Shown here: one piece after another, positions 6,044 to 6,897 of the stretch
Position numbering within the stretch: the stretch's first letter is position 1
How the letters are laid out: the number at the start of each line of letters is the position of its first letter
Assembly: GCA_018812355.1 (NCBI GenBank)
Contig: JAHJDQ010000147.1
Coordinates: 1 to 6,897, forward strand
Direction: 5' to 3'
DNA: 6,897 nucleotides
Source of the DNA: Nanobdellota archaeon
GTDB taxonomy: Archaea > Nanobdellota > Nanobdellia > Woesearchaeales > GW2011-AR9
Notes under the pieces: generated by a model
Seen by the model: the letters and a program-made list of their open reading frames with translations, nothing else
The model's database searches: none
What the model was told of the DNA's origin: nothing
Position numbers and translations under genes: made by a program

Positions 6044-6075
6044 TTAGTTTTTCTTAATTTTAGCCACGAAAAACC
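6044..6075 (-). pseudogene. Duplicated C-terminal tail of the NSUN methyltransferase gene
   Basis: Read on the minus strand this stretch would encode RFFVAKIKKN and a stop. The live methyltransferase gene, 113 nt upstream, encodes GFFVAKIKK and then runs into element sequence, ending SSQQRN. The 19-mer attttagccacgaaaaacc (plus strand) is identical at 6057-6075 and 6170-6188, and six more bases match with one difference. NSUN proteins normally end a few residues after EGFF.AK, so this downstream copy probably preserves the original gene end, cut off when the element arrived. Confidence 0.7.
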
Positions 6076-6188
6076 TACGCTAAAACAAGAAACAGAGTTT
6101 CTGTTCCTGAAAAGCTAAGCTTTTCAGATATCAAAGATTCGCTAGTTTCTTTGTTGGCTCGATTTCTTTATTTTAGCCACGAAAAACC
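6057..6188 (-). repeat. Hairpin-rich element, copy C (diverged), with flanking direct repeats
   Basis: Flanked by the 19-nt direct repeats at 6057-6075 and 6170-6188, spaced 113 nt, exactly as in copy B. On the minus strand it contains these hairpins: 6148-6153 with 6132-6137; 6119-6127 with 6107-6115 (nine pairs, sharing gaaaagc/gcttttc with H1 of copy B); 6097-6102 with 6088-6093, plus a bulged base on the 3' side (6087) and three outer pairs (6103-6105 with 6084-6086); and 6079-6085 with 6058-6064, whose 3' arm lies inside the downstream direct repeat. Order, bulge and repeat-spanning last hairpin resemble copy B, although the primary sequence has diverged. The methyltransferase stop codon (6142-6144) lies in the first loop. 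Confidence 0.65.
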
Positions 6189-6897
6189 CCTCACTATCAT
6201 TATCTTGGGGCCAGATTCTTAAGACGTGTTTAACTGAAGGATGATAATTTTTATTATTAAATTCCATTACAGGTGGAGAGGTTTTTAACCCAGATAGTTT
6301 TACAGGCATGATTTTAGCATTAGGAAATTTTTCTAATAACCAAGAGACAACGCCTTCATTCTCCTCCGGTTCTAAGGAACAAGTACTGTAAACTATTTCT
6401 CCGCCAGGTTTAAGATTATTAAAAGCATTTTCTAAGAGTTCTTTTTGCTGATGAGCAATCTTAGTAACCATTTTTGGATTCCAGATGCCGATGGTTTTTA
6501 GAGATTTTCTGATTGTTCCTGTTCCTGAACAAGGCGCGTCAACAAGAATTTTGTCAAATTGAAATTTATGGAAACGTTTACCGTGCATGATGGTAAGAAT
6601 AGTATTAGTGATTAAACATCTTTGAATATTAACCCCTAAGGAAGACATTCTCGCGCCTTTATAGTCATTAGCAACAAGTAAACCTTGGTTTTTCATCATG
6701 GCAGCGATTTGAGTTGTTTTACTGCCAGGAGCAGCGCACATGTCGAGAATAACTTCTCCCGGTTGTGGTTTTAAGACTAAGGGTGGAATCATACTGGCTG
6801 CTTCTTGGACATAAATTTTTCCAGTGTGGTACTCTAACAAATTGCCGACATCTCTCCTTTCAGGATGTTCAATCCAGAAACCTTCTTTAGACCAAGG
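6142..6897 (-). CDS. NSUN/RsmB-type RNA m5C methyltransferase (5' end outside window)
   Basis: SAM-dependent enzyme forming 5-methylcytosine in tRNA or rRNA. The visible part is 251 residues and the frame stays open to the window edge. A TTG at 6840 is not the likely start, because the residues before it (PWSKEGFWIEHPERRDVGN) fit the family. Motifs in visible numbering: QEAASMIPPLVL (31-42), SAM loop DMCAAPGSKTTQ (52-63), motif IV DAPCSGTG with C123 (120-127), motif VI YSTCSLEPEENE with C173 (170-181), and the C-terminal WPQDND.EGFFVAK. In the family the motif VI cysteine attacks the base and the motif IV cysteine releases the product; both are present. The closest known type is the archaeal Trm4-like tRNA enzyme, but the target cannot be fixed here. 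The last residues (SSQQRN) derive from element copy C. Confidence 0.92.
   Translation of the reverse strand, partial: PWSKEGFWIEHPERRDVGNLLEYHTGKIYVQEAASMIPPLVLKPQPGEVILDMCAAPGSKTTQIAAMMKNQGLLVANDYKGARMSSLGVNIQRCLITNTILTIMHGKRFHKFQFDKILVDAPCSGTGTIRKSLKTIGIWNPKMVTKIAHQQKELLENAFNNLKPGGEIVYSTCSLEPEENEGVVSWLLEKFPNAKIMPVKLSGLKTSPPVMEFNNKNYHPSVKHVLRIWPQDNDSEGFFVAKIKKSSQQRN

Noticed and set aside
6838..6840. TTG as start codon of the methyltransferase
   Set aside because: The frame continues upstream to the window edge with residues that fit the NSUN family, so the gene is cut by the window rather than starting here.

Overview
The window comes from an AT-rich archaeal chromosome. Evidence: the membrane-anchored archaeal-type Lon protease (LonB), an archaeal/eukaryotic ribosomal protein eS8, an archaeal NSUN-type RNA m5C methyltransferase, and TATA boxes centred 26-27 nt before the start codons of three genes (leaderless transcription). 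Gene sizes and style would suit a DPANN lineage such as Woesearchaeota or Pacearchaeota, but that placement is inference.

Layout. 1-145: right part of a hairpin-rich repeat (copy A) and the lonB promoter region. 146-3421 (+): lonB, split by a 471-residue intein with a LAGLIDADG homing endonuclease, inserted inside the Walker A P-loop. 3424-3549: a second hairpin element (copy B) between 13-nt direct repeats. 3580-3954 (+): rps8e. 3955-4390: no long gene, but two hairpins, a TATA-like box, a near-perfect Shine-Dalgarno sequence, two overlapping micro-ORFs (38 and 35 codons) and a hairpin plus T-tract terminator. 4396-4959 (+): single-domain threonylcarbamoyl-AMP synthase (TsaC/YrdC). 4949-5995 (-): M29-type metallo-aminopeptidase, overlapping tsaC tail to tail. 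6044-6188: a diverged hairpin element (copy C, minus orientation) at the 3' end of the methyltransferase gene. 6142-6897 (-): NSUN methyltransferase, cut by the window's right edge.

The proteins are housekeeping: protein quality control (LonB, aminopeptidase), translation (eS8) and RNA modification (t6A synthesis, m5C). The unusual part lies between them. Three hairpin-rich elements sit in gene 3' ends, each just before the next gene's promoter. Copies A and B match at 57 of 63 aligned positions with a compensatory base-pair change. Copies B and C are each flanked by direct repeats spaced exactly 113 nt. Copy C carries a second, degenerate copy of the methyltransferase C-terminal codons, which suggests insertion with target duplication. 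I regard this as a candidate small structured mobile element, not a described family that I can name.
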